Shown here: piece by piece, positions 8,301 to 15,468 of the stretch
Layout: each line of letters starts with the position of its first letter
Position numbering within the stretch: the stretch's first letter is position 1
The notes under the pieces: model-generated
Seen by the model: only the letters and a program-made list of their open reading frames with translations
What the model was told of the DNA's origin: nothing
Databases searched by the model: none
Assembly (NCBI GenBank): GCA_003503945.1
Contig: DOCD01000038.1
Coordinates: 1 to 17,419, forward strand
DNA from: Clostridiales bacterium
GTDB taxonomy: Bacteria; Bacillota; Clostridia; Christensenellales; Borkfalkiaceae
Direction: 5' to 3'
Length of the DNA: 17,419 nt
Made by a program: the position numbers and the translations under genes

Positions 8301-11300
8301 GAGTTTGTCGCTTCCCGTCTGAATTTTATCCTCGAACACCGCTTTTACGGTATGCTCTTCGTTTTCCGCTACGAACGTATTTCCGACGATAAGCGTATCG
8401 TCGACGGCAAAGCCCTTGAAGTATTTCCCCGCAGGAGCGGCGCCGTTGAATTCGAGTGTAACCGTCGCGCTTCTGCCGACCGTTAATTTACCGTCCGCCG
8501 CGCCTTCCGCCGTCACTCCGCTGCCGAGCGTTATAACCGAAACGTTGTTATATACGACGCCGAATGTAACTTCTCCCGCGCCGAGCACGTATGTATTGCC
8601 CTTGATTGGTTTGTTATTTGCCGTAAAGTACGCAAACGCTTTGCCCGAGGGTGCTTCCGCCGCCGTGAGAGTTACCGTTTCGCCCTCTTTGTACTGCGTG
8701 CCGTTCACGGGTGCCGAAACGGTAAGACTGTCTTTACTGTCATCTGCGATTTTTACCGTCGCGTCGGCGTAAGGAACGCCGTAAAGCGAGGTTACGTAAA
8801 CGGTTTTGCCTTCGCCGCCCATTATTCTGTAAATGAAGTTGGAGCCTTTGCTTCCCGCCGCGAACAGCTTGCCGCTTACGCCGTCGGCGTCGTAAGGATT
8901 GCCGCCGTTCGTATTCAACCCGGCGTCCTGATAAACGGTTACCTTCGTCCACTGTCCCTTTACCGCCGCAGTATCGTTGCACCACCACGTGCCCGCCTTC
9001 ACTCCGTCGTCAAGGGTGTAAATGTAGAAGTAAACCTCTTTATAGCCCGTGAGCTCGCCGCCGACCGCTTTCGTAGCTTTAACCGCCACGTCGCCGCCGC
9101 CTGCGGTTATTTTAAGCGAGCCGCCGTTTGCAACCGCGCCGTCCGCGCCGTTATAATACACGTTGTCGGTAAATTCGAGTTTTGCGTTTCCGTCGTGCAT
9201 AGCCGCGGAAGAAACGTCGTTGAGCTGCGAACTCGCGCTCGCATTTTTATCCGCCGTTTCAACCGTTACCTCGTAGGTTATTCCCTCCGTCGGAATAAAC
9301 GAATTGCCGACGATTGCTTCACCGTTTACCGAGAACGCGACGTAATATTTCGCGTCATCGGTAAGCTTAAGGTATACGGGTACGTTGCGGGCAACGAGTA
9401 TCGTTCCCGTTTTTCCGTCCGCCGTGATTACTCCGTCGGGAAGTTTAATCTTGGAAATCAGATTGTACACGACGCCGAAAACATTGTTCCCCGTGAGGGT
9501 GAATTTGTTGCCTTCCAGCTGTTCGCCGTCTGCGGTAAAATATGCAAACACCTTGCCGTCGGGCGCGGGCTTTGCGGTAAGCGTGACCGTTTCGCCCACT
9601 TTATACTGCGTTCCGTTTGCGGGAGCGGATACCGTAACGTTTTCGTCCGTCTTGATAAACGCGTCGGGATAAGGCATACCGTAAACCGCGGTAACATACA
9701 CGGTTGCTCCTGCGGGAGCGCCCATAATCCTGAATGCGAACTTTTCAATTCCCGCTTCCCAGACTTTTGTATCGCCGTTGCCCTCAATTGTACCGGGAGC
9801 AAGATTTCTGCGGAAAGAAACTCTCGTCCACTTACCCGCAACGAGGTCGGTATCGCCGCACCACCAGCCGCCCGCCTTAATTCCGCTTGCGTCGGTATAT
9901 GCGTAGAAGTAAATTTCCTCATAAGCGTCGAGGCTGTTCACGAGCGAATTGTCGAATGCGAATGAATTCTCGCCGTTGTCTTTTCCCGTAACCAGCTTGA
10001 TTACGCTGTTTTCGTCCACCGCTTTGTCCGAGCCCGTGAACATTACGTTTGTAACGTGTTCAACCGAAGCGGGCTTCCATTTTTCGCTGCCGTCGTCGTT
10101 CTGTGCGTACAGAACGTTCGTATCGGTGATATCGTTCAGCTTTTCGGCGCCCGTTTCTATCTTGTCGCCGAATAAAACGATTATGTTATGCGATTTTTCC
10201 GTTATATGAATTTCGTTGCCGTAAAACGCTTCCCCGTCGACGTAGAAGCCGACGAAGTACTTGCCGGAAGGCACCGTGCCGTTATAGTCGAAAATAACGT
10301 ACGTATCCTGTGCAACGTATATTTCACCCGTTTTGCCGTCGGCGGTTGATATACCTTCGCCGAGTGTAAGCTTGGATATGTCGGTATATATAGTTTCGAC
10401 GACGGTATCGGCATCCGATATACGGAAGGTATTCCCCTCGATGCGCTTGCCGTTTACCCTGAAATAGGCGAACATTTTGCCGACGGGCGCGTCGTCGGGT
10501 TTAAGCGTTATCTTATCGCCCATATAGTGTTCGCCGTCGTCCTTCACGTTGTTTACAGTCAGTTGTGCTTTGTAATATTCCTTAAAGTACAGCTCTGTTT
10601 TAGCTTTGCCGGCAACCGCCTTGAAATTTTCCACCGTGGCGCCCACGTTGCTCCTTCCGCCGTAGCCGAAGCCGTTGCCCGACACGCCGAGCTCGGAGAA
10701 TTGCACCGCGCCGACGAAATATGTCTTTTCTTTGCTGATTATAAAGCACCTTATTTCGTCGCCCGCACGGACGAACACCGCCTTTACGGGTTCGCTCTCG
10801 GTGCGAAGCAGCGTATACACTTCGTCGGGAAGCTTGACTCCGTCGCCCCACTTCCAGACGCCGCCGTAACCCGCAAACTTGCTGTGCTGTTCGTCCGAAA
10901 GCTCGATGCCGACAAGCTGATCGTTGCCGCCCACGTAAACGCCGAAGTACTTCCAGCCGTCGTTGACGCCCGAAACGTCGTACGACATTACCCAGTAATC
11001 CGAGTTGCCCATATACTGTGTCTGCGCGTCGTCGCCGACGGGGTTAAGCTCGTCGAAGGTCGCCCAGGTCATATTGTCGTTTGTAAGCTCTCCGTCGGCG
11101 TAAACGACTTCGATTTTATGCTTTTCCTCCGTGGCTATAAAGCTGTCGCCGGGGATAATTTCGCCGTCCACCTTGTAATAGTCGACCGTCTTGCCCTCTA
11201 TCGGTACGGCGTTGAGATCTATCCTGTCGTTGATAAAATACTTCGTGCCGTTAAGCGAAACGTTTTCGCCCAATTCGAGCTCGGTTCTGATTTTGGGGGT

Positions 11301-12443
11301 CGCGTACATTGCCGAAAGATAGAAATCGCCGTTGGGAATTATCTTCTGGCCGTAGTCGAACACAAACCTTATCGTCATTCCCGTTATGTCGACCAGCCCT
11401 ATGGGTTTCGTGTTGTTCGCCGACATATTGTTTCCCCAGGCGCGGGTATTCCACGTAAGTTTTGTCCACTGCTTTGCGGGCACTTTGGTGTCGTTCCACC
11501 ACTGCGAGCCCATTATTATATCGTTTTCGCCGTCGTTATAAACGAACATATACAATTCTTCATATTCGTTTATATCGATAATCGCGGGCACGTCCATGAC
11601 TAAAAGCCCTTCGTTGTACTGCGTAGGCGTTTCGCCGTTGAACGACACCTTATACGAACCGCTTTCGCCTTCGTAAGCGTGCGCGCCCTCCTCGTCCTTG
11701 GAAACGAATCCGCCCGTATACGACGACTGATAACAGCTGACCTGCTTTTCGCCGAACTTTTCGTCCAGATAAAGCACTTTGTTTTCGACGACGTTTTCGG
11801 GGCTTTCAACCTTGCGCGCGTATTTGTAATCGTTCGCGTTGCTCGCCGCGTCCTCGACGTGGATACGTATTTCGTACGTACCGCTTGCCCTATCCACTTT
11901 AAAGCGTCCGCTCTCTACCTTGACCTCGGTTTCCTTATTGCTTTCGTCGATATAGAATACCTTTGCCCAGCACTTTTCCCTTACGAAGTCGCCCGAAAGC
12001 GTATATGCGGGCACCTTGTAGGAGTTACCGGGTATAAAGAACTTGGGGATAGAGCTGTCGTCGCAGTTTATAACGGGCGCTGTTCTGTCCGCGAAATCTA
12101 TCGAAACGGTTACGTCTTTAACCTTTCGGGTTCCCGCAGAATAGACGAAGCTGTAAACGCCCGCCTCGTCGACGGTTATCGCCGAGCCGTAGCTTTCGGC
12201 AAGCTCTTCTCCGTCGGCGTCCTTAACCGATTTAAGGTACACGTTGTACCCCGCAAGTATCATTCCTTCGTTGTCTACGACGTTGTAGTCCGGTATCACG
12301 TACGTACCGAGGTCGGCTTCCAGTTCGGTGGGCGCGTCAATGCGTCTTCCCGACCCCGAACACCCCGAAGCCATTACCGCGCCGGCACTGCCGCCGATTG
12401 CAAATACGGACAGCAATGCTATAAAGGCCGTTTTCTTTTTCAT
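5298..12443 (-). CDS. Giant modular surface lipoprotein (2381 aa) with Ig-like, jelly-roll-like and InlB-like repeat modules
   Basis: The N-terminus is a lipoprotein signal: MKKK, a hydrophobic core, then lipobox ASGC with C28 as the lipid anchor. Domains in order: two Ig-like domains (about 36-118 and 119-213); A1 (216-386), C1 (389-453), B1 (456-622), C2-C3 (625-761), A2 (764-930), C4-C5 (933-1065), A3 (1072-1230), C6-C7 (1237-1374), A4 (1377-1541), C8-C9 (1542-1680), B2 (1683-1860), C10-C11 (1863-2002), B3 (2004-2180), A5 (2195-2350). The last 29 residues look like the start of the DUF4838 domain. A and B resemble carbohydrate-binding beta-sandwiches; C resembles divergent InlB/Flg_new-type repeats. 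No LPXTG, dockerin or SLH motif, so the lipid is the only anchor seen. The start ATG follows a G-rich AGGGGG site 7 nt away and lies 18 bp after the solute-binding protein gene. Likely role: outer-surface scaffold that binds glycan and holds the DUF4838 enzyme; binding itself is inferred. Confidence 0.88.
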   Translation of the reverse strand: MKKKTAFIALLSVFAIGGSAGAVMASGCSGSGRRIDAPTELEADLGTYVIPDYNVVDNEGMILAGYNVYLKSVKDADGEELAESYGSAITVDEAGVYSFVYSAGTRKVKDVTVSIDFADRTAPVINCDDSSIPKFFIPGNSYKVPAYTLSGDFVREKCWAKVFYIDESNKETEVKVESGRFKVDRASGTYEIRIHVEDAASNANDYKYARKVESPENVVENKVLYLDEKFGEKQVSCYQSSYTGGFVSKDEEGAHAYEGESGSYKVSFNGETPTQYNEGLLVMDVPAIIDINEYEELYMFVYNDGENDIIMGSQWWNDTKVPAKQWTKLTWNTRAWGNNMSANNTKPIGLVDITGMTIRFVFDYGQKIIPNGDFYLSAMYATPKIRTELELGENVSLNGTKYFINDRIDLNAVPIEGKTVDYYKVDGEIIPGDSFIATEEKHKIEVVYADGELTNDNMTWATFDELNPVGDDAQTQYMGNSDYWVMSYDVSGVNDGWKYFGVYVGGNDQLVGIELSDEQHSKFAGYGGVWKWGDGVKLPDEVYTLLRTESEPVKAVFVRAGDEIRCFIISKEKTYFVGAVQFSELGVSGNGFGYGGRSNVGATVENFKAVAGKAKTELYFKEYYKAQLTVNNVKDDGEHYMGDKITLKPDDAPVGKMFAYFRVNGKRIEGNTFRISDADTVVETIYTDISKLTLGEGISTADGKTGEIYVAQDTYVIFDYNGTVPSGKYFVGFYVDGEAFYGNEIHITEKSHNIIVLFGDKIETGAEKLNDITDTNVLYAQNDDGSEKWKPASVEHVTNVMFTGSDKAVDENSVIKLVTGKDNGENSFAFDNSLVNSLDAYEEIYFYAYTDASGIKAGGWWCGDTDLVAGKWTRVSFRRNLAPGTIEGNGDTKVWEAGIEKFAFRIMGAPAGATVYVTAVYGMPYPDAFIKTDENVTVSAPANGTQYKVGETVTLTAKPAPDGKVFAYFTADGEQLEGNKFTLTGNNVFGVVYNLISKIKLPDGVITADGKTGTILVARNVPVYLKLTDDAKYYVAFSVNGEAIVGNSFIPTEGITYEVTVETADKNASASSQLNDVSSAAMHDGNAKLEFTDNVYYNGADGAVANGGSLKITAGGGDVAVKATKAVGGELTGYKEVYFYIYTLDDGVKAGTWWCNDTAAVKGQWTKVTVYQDAGLNTNGGNPYDADGVSGKLFAAGSKGSNFIYRIMGGEGKTVYVTSLYGVPYADATVKIADDSKDSLTVSAPVNGTQYKEGETVTLTAAEAPSGKAFAYFTANNKPIKGNTYVLGAGEVTFGVVYNNVSVITLGSGVTAEGAADGKLTVGRSATVTLEFNGAAPAGKYFKGFAVDDTLIVGNTFVAENEEHTVKAVFEDKIQTGSDKLNEIGTVAEDGLSYHPTQSGWMPEKIEYVTDVKYTGSDGAIDESGSLKVTLKGGEQAFALNKTLINNLDVYKEIYFYIYADKGADVSGIKIGGWWCRDVDIVAGQWTKVSFTRDKAPQNISEKSVWAENSIDKFVYSFDKAKAGTVVYLTAVYGVLYDEVSVTVDERVKDYIEVTGTFREGQTITLSPSGAPEGKAFAYFTVNDEKLEGNTYVLGKQAVVIGAEFSEISTVNLGDGVTVEGAADGKITVGRGASVTLVIDDATAPAGKVLDRFEVDDKVISGNTFVTTSATHKVAAIFVDNAADMTWCEATTDGTEEANAGESIFVKKFGNADKWVMTYKVTDLSSGDWGSLLGVYIGGTSQILQIAFSGSTYTATVYGQHYDAAIALNNVDLIDLIKSASSENPVDVTFVRSGNNIVIYVSDKNNVTYVLVNVNISNYHNSSVATDDFGYADRHTHYGNPVIDIKYVTGEGKTGLFVDSLTANISFTKASAEQSVYHLGDTVTLIADEAEAGTKFLRFTVNGEPISGNTFTVNSTELYEVVAEYSDISTLTLCDGVLTADGETEYARGAMVTLSFDEAKLGGKVVDYYIIDKGTTNEQRIFNGEFTTTAATHTVEAVLADVTAMTWISDNEAQEEAVTYSWSGGAYTFNGKSVGEATYWVMEAKAYGFTNLGDAWYSLDFLVGNNANFQIRLHSAGNASVYAMGAKHSDGQELIKLDASVIDLCKAATEENPVTFTAIRSGDKYYLLLNDKFILTSQFAFNTDDNKFGIGGTDCGSWLTSHPTATYKFLIGESKVNAYKDYINEHVVNGQTSEMQINNIYGATAKDGSVTEYITTGIPEGLNDSNVKENGVLKVIAATDDVGLTPCLTFDSNAGKFSELYFYVYLQSDNEITNVSAGAYWKDKTQLVANTWVKVILDSDMIANLSDGASTDLSKITLRIYTQTWLSGTPINGKTFYVTSLYGVPKDIEPVVQSGATNYSLVSGDDELTAIVNDNFFPDAE
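5904..11078 (-). repeat. Three B modules (MTW-led lectin-like domain) within the giant lipoprotein
   Basis: Copies lie at about 11078-10578 (B1), 7397-6864 (B2) and 6434-5904 (B3), roughly 165-178 residues each. Each starts with MTW (458, 1685, 2005) and has YWVM or KWVM (483, 1714, 2039), a strand pair with VGGN/IGGT/VGNN, a helix-like VYTLL/LIDLIK/VIDLCK, then P-V-x-x-x-F/A-x-R-[SA]-G-[DN], and ends in a [GA]-[EK]-x-K motif. The pattern suggests a concanavalin-like sandwich, possibly sugar-binding; I cannot name the family. Confidence 0.7.
6438..11277 (-). repeat. Eleven short C/C' repeats, mostly in alternating pairs, within the giant lipoprotein
   Basis: A single C1 lies near 11277-11085. 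Pairs lie at about 10571-10161 (C2-C3), 9647-9249 (C4-C5), 8735-8322 (C6-C7), 7820-7404 (C8-C9) and 6857-6438 (C10-C11). Each repeat is 60-75 residues. The first of a pair has the form G-x-x-Y-x-x-G-[DE]-x-[VI]-TL-x-x-x-x-A-P-x-G-K-x-F-A-Y-F, as in divergent InlB/Flg_new-like repeats. The second (C') starts G-[DES]-G-[VI]-x-T-A-[DE]-G and closes with V-[DN]-[GD]-x-x-I-x-GN-x-F. C4 and C6 are the most alike (VSAP-x-NGTQYK-x-GETVTLTA). They probably act as rigid spacers between A and B modules. Confidence 0.78.
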
Positions 12444-12461
12444 TTCAATTTCCCCCTGTTT

Positions 12462-14012
12462 TTATTCGCTCGTTTCCATAGCTTTTATTATGTTAGCCCA
12501 GTTGGAGCTTAAATCCGTTTTGCATACGCCCAGAATCGTCGTTGCCGAAGTTCCGTCCCAAAGTTGCTTGTCTATTCCGCTTACTCCGGGCAAATCGCCC
12601 AACCCGCCGCGGTACGCCATAGGCGAAGCGTTTACGGGGAATACGGGCACGAAATCGTTGCCGAAAGCGTTATAGCGCGTTTTGACGAACGCGGACATAA
12701 GGTTGTCGTCGGGGACGTAGCTCGTAGGATATGTAAGCCCCTGAAGCTCGCCCGCGATTATCTTCTGCGCGCGGTCGGAATACATATATACCAGATAATC
12801 CTTAGCTAATTTTTTCTTGTTTTCGGGGCGGTATGAAGGTATTCCCATCGGATAGTTGGGCGTTGCCGTATAGCCCATAAGCCTTGCCTCTTTTACGGTC
12901 TGAAAGTCCTCCGCGCTGACGCCGGCAACCTCCGTCTTGCCCTCGTCGACGGCGGTGACCACCTCCGCGAGCTTCGCCTCGGTACCTACCGTGGAAAGCT
13001 TTTCTGCAAGCTTGCTTATGACGGGGTTACGCATCATTCCTATATCCTGAGGATTGAGCATAAGCGACGAGGACATTTCGTTTTCCAGCCAGTCGCCGTT
13101 GACCATAAAAGCAACCTTCTTATTGTCGTCTACGTAGCCGTTGGAAAGGAAGGTATCCTGCGCTTCCGTAAAGCCCATACGCCCCGAATGCTGGTGCATA
13201 TAGCCGTTCGTGCTCTTCATTAATTCGCCCAACGTATCAAGCGCGTATTTTCTGCCCGCCGCGTTGTTTATTTCCTGACCTACCTTCCATTCGGAAGAGG
13301 CTTCGTCCCAGTACTTGCCGTAAAAATAATTCTGATAGGATTCAAGCCCCTCGTACTGCGCCCACCATACTACGCCCACGTAATCCCAGTAATAGTTGAT
13401 GCCCGTGGAAGTGGCGAACGCATAATAACCCTTGCTTTTAAGCTGATTCGCCATATCGAGAAGCTGATTCGTGGTTTTGGGAAGCTCCCATTTGCCTTCG
13501 CCGAAAGCTTCGTTGAGCGTACCTATATTGTAGCAGAAGGCCGAAACGGAGTTGTTCGTGAACATCTGATATCTCTTTCCGTCGTTTGCTTCGGCGTATT
13601 CGTAAAGACTTTTGTTGAATTTATCCTTTATGGGCGCGCTCTCCCCTTCGGGCGTTGAATCGTAAACCTCGGTCAGATCCTCCAAAAGCTTCGAGTCCTG
13701 CGACTGATACATATTCAGAAGAGGCATAACTATGTCGTTCTTTTCCTGTTTGGACTGCAGAAGCGACTGAATTTCGCCCGTCTGGTGACTTGCCACGTAC
13801 TTGACGGTAACGCCCGTAAGCGCCTTGTAGTCGGCAGCCAGCTTGTTGTAAACCTCCTTGCCGAATCCGCCTGACTTATAATGAACGGAAATCGTTCCGC
13901 CGCTTCCGCCGCCTCCGCCGTTTTCGTCGTCGCAGGCTGAAAACCCGAACGCCATACCGAACGCCATTGCCGCGCTGATTGCAACACAACCTAATTTAAA
14001 AATCTTTTTCAT
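12462..14012 (-). CDS. Sugar ABC transporter solute-binding lipoprotein (CUT1 type)
   Basis: A 516-residue extracellular binding protein of the family-1 (maltose/oligosaccharide) group. The signal peptide ends in lipobox FSAC with lipid-anchor C27, followed by a glycine-rich tether (residues 32-39). Fold marks are the first beta strand ISVHYKSGGFGKEVYNKLAADYKALTG-like start and the AFMVNGDWLENEM motif at 301-313, typical of CUT1 binding proteins. Many surface aromatics (YYWDYVGVVWWAQY, 207-220) suit a sugar ligand. It would deliver substrate to the two permeases encoded upstream. The AGGAG before the start is 11 nt away, slightly long. It lies 18 bp after the TIM-barrel lipoprotein gene and 18 bp before the giant gene, so co-transcription is very likely. 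Substrate cannot be read from the sequence. Confidence 0.88.
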   Translation of the reverse strand: MKKIFKLGCVAISAAMAFGMAFGFSACDDENGGGGGSGGTISVHYKSGGFGKEVYNKLAADYKALTGVTVKYVASHQTGEIQSLLQSKQEKNDIVMPLLNMYQSQDSKLLEDLTEVYDSTPEGESAPIKDKFNKSLYEYAEANDGKRYQMFTNNSVSAFCYNIGTLNEAFGEGKWELPKTTNQLLDMANQLKSKGYYAFATSTGINYYWDYVGVVWWAQYEGLESYQNYFYGKYWDEASSEWKVGQEINNAAGRKYALDTLGELMKSTNGYMHQHSGRMGFTEAQDTFLSNGYVDDNKKVAFMVNGDWLENEMSSSLMLNPQDIGMMRNPVISKLAEKLSTVGTEAKLAEVVTAVDEGKTEVAGVSAEDFQTVKEARLMGYTATPNYPMGIPSYRPENKKKLAKDYLVYMYSDRAQKIIAGELQGLTYPTSYVPDDNLMSAFVKTRYNAFGNDFVPVFPVNASPMAYRGGLGDLPGVSGIDKQLWDGTSATTILGVCKTDLSSNWANIIKAMETSE

Positions 14013-14030
14013 ACTTACTTATGCTCCTGA

Positions 14031-15383
14031 TTATTTAAGTTTTACGGGAATTACGAATATACCTTCGCCCGGATTAAGTTTAAAATCGACTTTATTGTTT
14101 TTTACTTCGTAAATCTTCCTTTCGCCGCCGCGGTAAACTATTGCGCGGTTTGCGTCGTTGAACTCGAAGCTTACTATGTCCTTCTGGTCGTCGGTGGGGT
14201 CGGTGAAGTTGGTCACCATAAGTCCCGCCCTGCCGTCCTTGTCCTTGAACTCGCCGATAAGCGTATCCTGCGTTGCCGAAACGCTCTTCGCGCAGGCAAG
14301 CTTTTCAAGTTCGGTATGGAAACCGAATGCCTGATTTTCGTATTCGGGGTCGTCGGCGGTGTTTACGGTGCCTTTCAGCCCCATAATTCCCTCCCATTCG
14401 AAGTTGAGATATACATGGTCGAATGCGGAAATTTCTTCGTTTACTTCCTTAGCCATCTGATAGTATTTGGTAGGCTTGCAGGAAACGTCGTTTTGTACGC
14501 AGCCGCCGCCGAAGTTAAGGAAAGACTGACGGTAAGTAAACCAGGTAAAGCCCTTTACGCCGAAGCACATATCGGTGTAAACCTGATATAAAAGCTCCGA
14601 TTTGTCGGTTATTTCGCGTTGATTGACAAGCGCGCCAGACGAGCTGTAATTTTGTATAAACATATGGAATTCCGCTCCGTCCGCCCTGTGTTCCTTTGCA
14701 AGGTCCGCGTAACAGCTCATATTATACAGCCAGTCGGTCTGAATGGAATTGCCGTCGGGAGAGATTAAAAGAGGATAAATATCGGTCGATAAAATCTTCC
14801 TGCCGTTTATTTTGGATAAAACATCGTTGTACAGCATAGACGCGTAATTGTACGTTTCGTCAAGCTGGTTGGGCGACTTTGCGTGATACATATCTCCGTT
14901 CACGAACAAAGTTACGTCTTTGCCCGCGTAAATTTCGTTAAGCCGTTCGATACGCTCCGCCACGTCGGGGAACACATTTTCGTACGGTTCGTCCCATACG
15001 TTAATCATATCGACCGCGGGATATACGCTGTAATCGGTTTCGTCAAGCTCGACTTTGTCCGCATTTGCAAGCGAAGTATCCATACCCACGATTGCCTTGA
15101 TGCCCGCCTTTTCGCAGTTTATAAGCTGCTGCGTAAATTCGGGCGTGCCCCTCTTTGCCATTACGCCGTCGATAAACATATGCGTAAGCCCCATTTCAGC
15201 CGCCAGTTTATAGTCGGCTTCCGTGTTAATGGGAGGGTCCCATCCGCCTATCCACATATACCTGTCGTTTTCATACTCGGGCAGTTTGTCTTCCGCGTTG
15301 GAATTGTCCTTACACCCGACTAACGACAATGCGGTAACCACCGCAAGCGCCACCGTTAAAGCCGACTTTTTGCCGAACCTCAT
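14031..15383 (-). CDS. Secreted lipoprotein with TIM-barrel glycoside-hydrolase-like domain
   Basis: A 450-residue exported lipoprotein: MRFGKK, hydrophobic core, lipobox LVGC with C24 as anchor, then a short acidic linker. Residues 40-350 have the alternating strand-helix order of a (beta/alpha)8 barrel. YMWIGGWDPP (42-51) is the first strand, INVWDEP (127-133) carries the DEP motif at a strand end with E132 as candidate acid/base, FTWFTYR follows near 290, and NFEWEG comes later. A C-terminal beta domain (about 370-450; AIVYRGGERKIYEV) resembles the small sandwich found after many GH barrels. I do not recognise a CAZy family. The SD GGAGG lies 7 nt before the ATG. It stands between the permeases and the binding protein, so it probably trims the substrate at the cell surface. 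Alternative: a sugar-binding barrel without catalysis. Confidence 0.72.
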   Translation of the reverse strand: MRFGKKSALTVALAVVTALSLVGCKDNSNAEDKLPEYENDRYMWIGGWDPPINTEADYKLAAEMGLTHMFIDGVMAKRGTPEFTQQLINCEKAGIKAIVGMDTSLANADKVELDETDYSVYPAVDMINVWDEPYENVFPDVAERIERLNEIYAGKDVTLFVNGDMYHAKSPNQLDETYNYASMLYNDVLSKINGRKILSTDIYPLLISPDGNSIQTDWLYNMSCYADLAKEHRADGAEFHMFIQNYSSSGALVNQREITDKSELLYQVYTDMCFGVKGFTWFTYRQSFLNFGGGCVQNDVSCKPTKYYQMAKEVNEEISAFDHVYLNFEWEGIMGLKGTVNTADDPEYENQAFGFHTELEKLACAKSVSATQDTLIGEFKDKDGRAGLMVTNFTDPTDDQKDIVSFEFNDANRAIVYRGGERKIYEVKNNKVDFKLNPGEGIFVIPVKLK

Positions 15384-15422
15384 ACATAAACCTCCAATTT
15401 ATTCATTATATTAATAGTTTTT

Positions 15423-15461
15423 CGTACGGAGCTCTCCGTACGGCGCATATAGAATATGCGC
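15423..15461. repeat. Two adjacent perfect hairpins between permease and lipoprotein genes
   Basis: CGTACGGAG-CT-CTCCGTACG (15423-15442, 9-bp arms) abuts GCGCATAT-AGA-ATATGCGC (15443-15461, 8-bp arms) with no base between them. They begin 8 bp after the permease stop. On the minus strand they are followed by AAAAAC rather than a T tract, so they are not a normal terminator. They may shield the permease mRNA from 3' decay or set a lower or higher transcript level for the downstream secreted proteins. A TATAAT lies at 15410-15405 but has no -35 partner. Confidence 0.65.
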
Positions 15462-15468
15462 AAAATTT

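Larger units (their letters stand above)
5394..11798 (-). repeat. Five A modules (WW-motif beta-sandwich) within the giant lipoprotein
   Basis: Copies lie at about 11798-11286 (A1), 10154-9654 (A2), 9230-8754 (A3), 8315-7821 (A4) and 5861-5394 (A5), each about 155-170 residues. Shared marks, in order: Y-x-E-[IVL]-Y-F-Y-x-Y; the aromatic centre [GT]WWC-x-D (W860, W1153 and W1474 in A2-A4; WWND at 315-318 in A1; YWKD at 2280-2283 in A5); V-x-G-x-WT-[KR]-V; and a final strand [VF]Y[VL]T[AS][VL]YG-x-P. The paired aromatics suggest a sugar-stacking platform on a galactose-binding-like sandwich (inference). Copies have clearly drifted at the DNA level, so they are old duplications. Confidence 0.8.

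Noticed and set aside
6438..11277. CRISPR-like or DNA-level tandem array in the repeat region
   Set aside because: Repeats are visible in protein, 60-170 residues long and diverged in DNA; there are no short identical repeats with unique spacers.
10527..12512. Long plus-strand open frames (358 codons at 10527-11603; 277 codons at 11679-12512)
   Set aside because: They lie fully antisense to the giant lipoprotein, have no recognisable domain, and their translations are low-complexity reflections of the repeat codons. They are frame shadows.
15405..15410. TATAAT as an internal promoter for the TIM-barrel lipoprotein gene
   Set aside because: No -35-like hexamer exists at 16-18 bp upstream; that position falls in the hairpin (AGCTCC) and there is no extended -10 TG. 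AT-rich chance match or activator-dependent at best.
15423..15461. Intrinsic terminator after the permease gene
   Set aside because: No T run follows the stems in either direction, and the genes on both sides belong functionally together.
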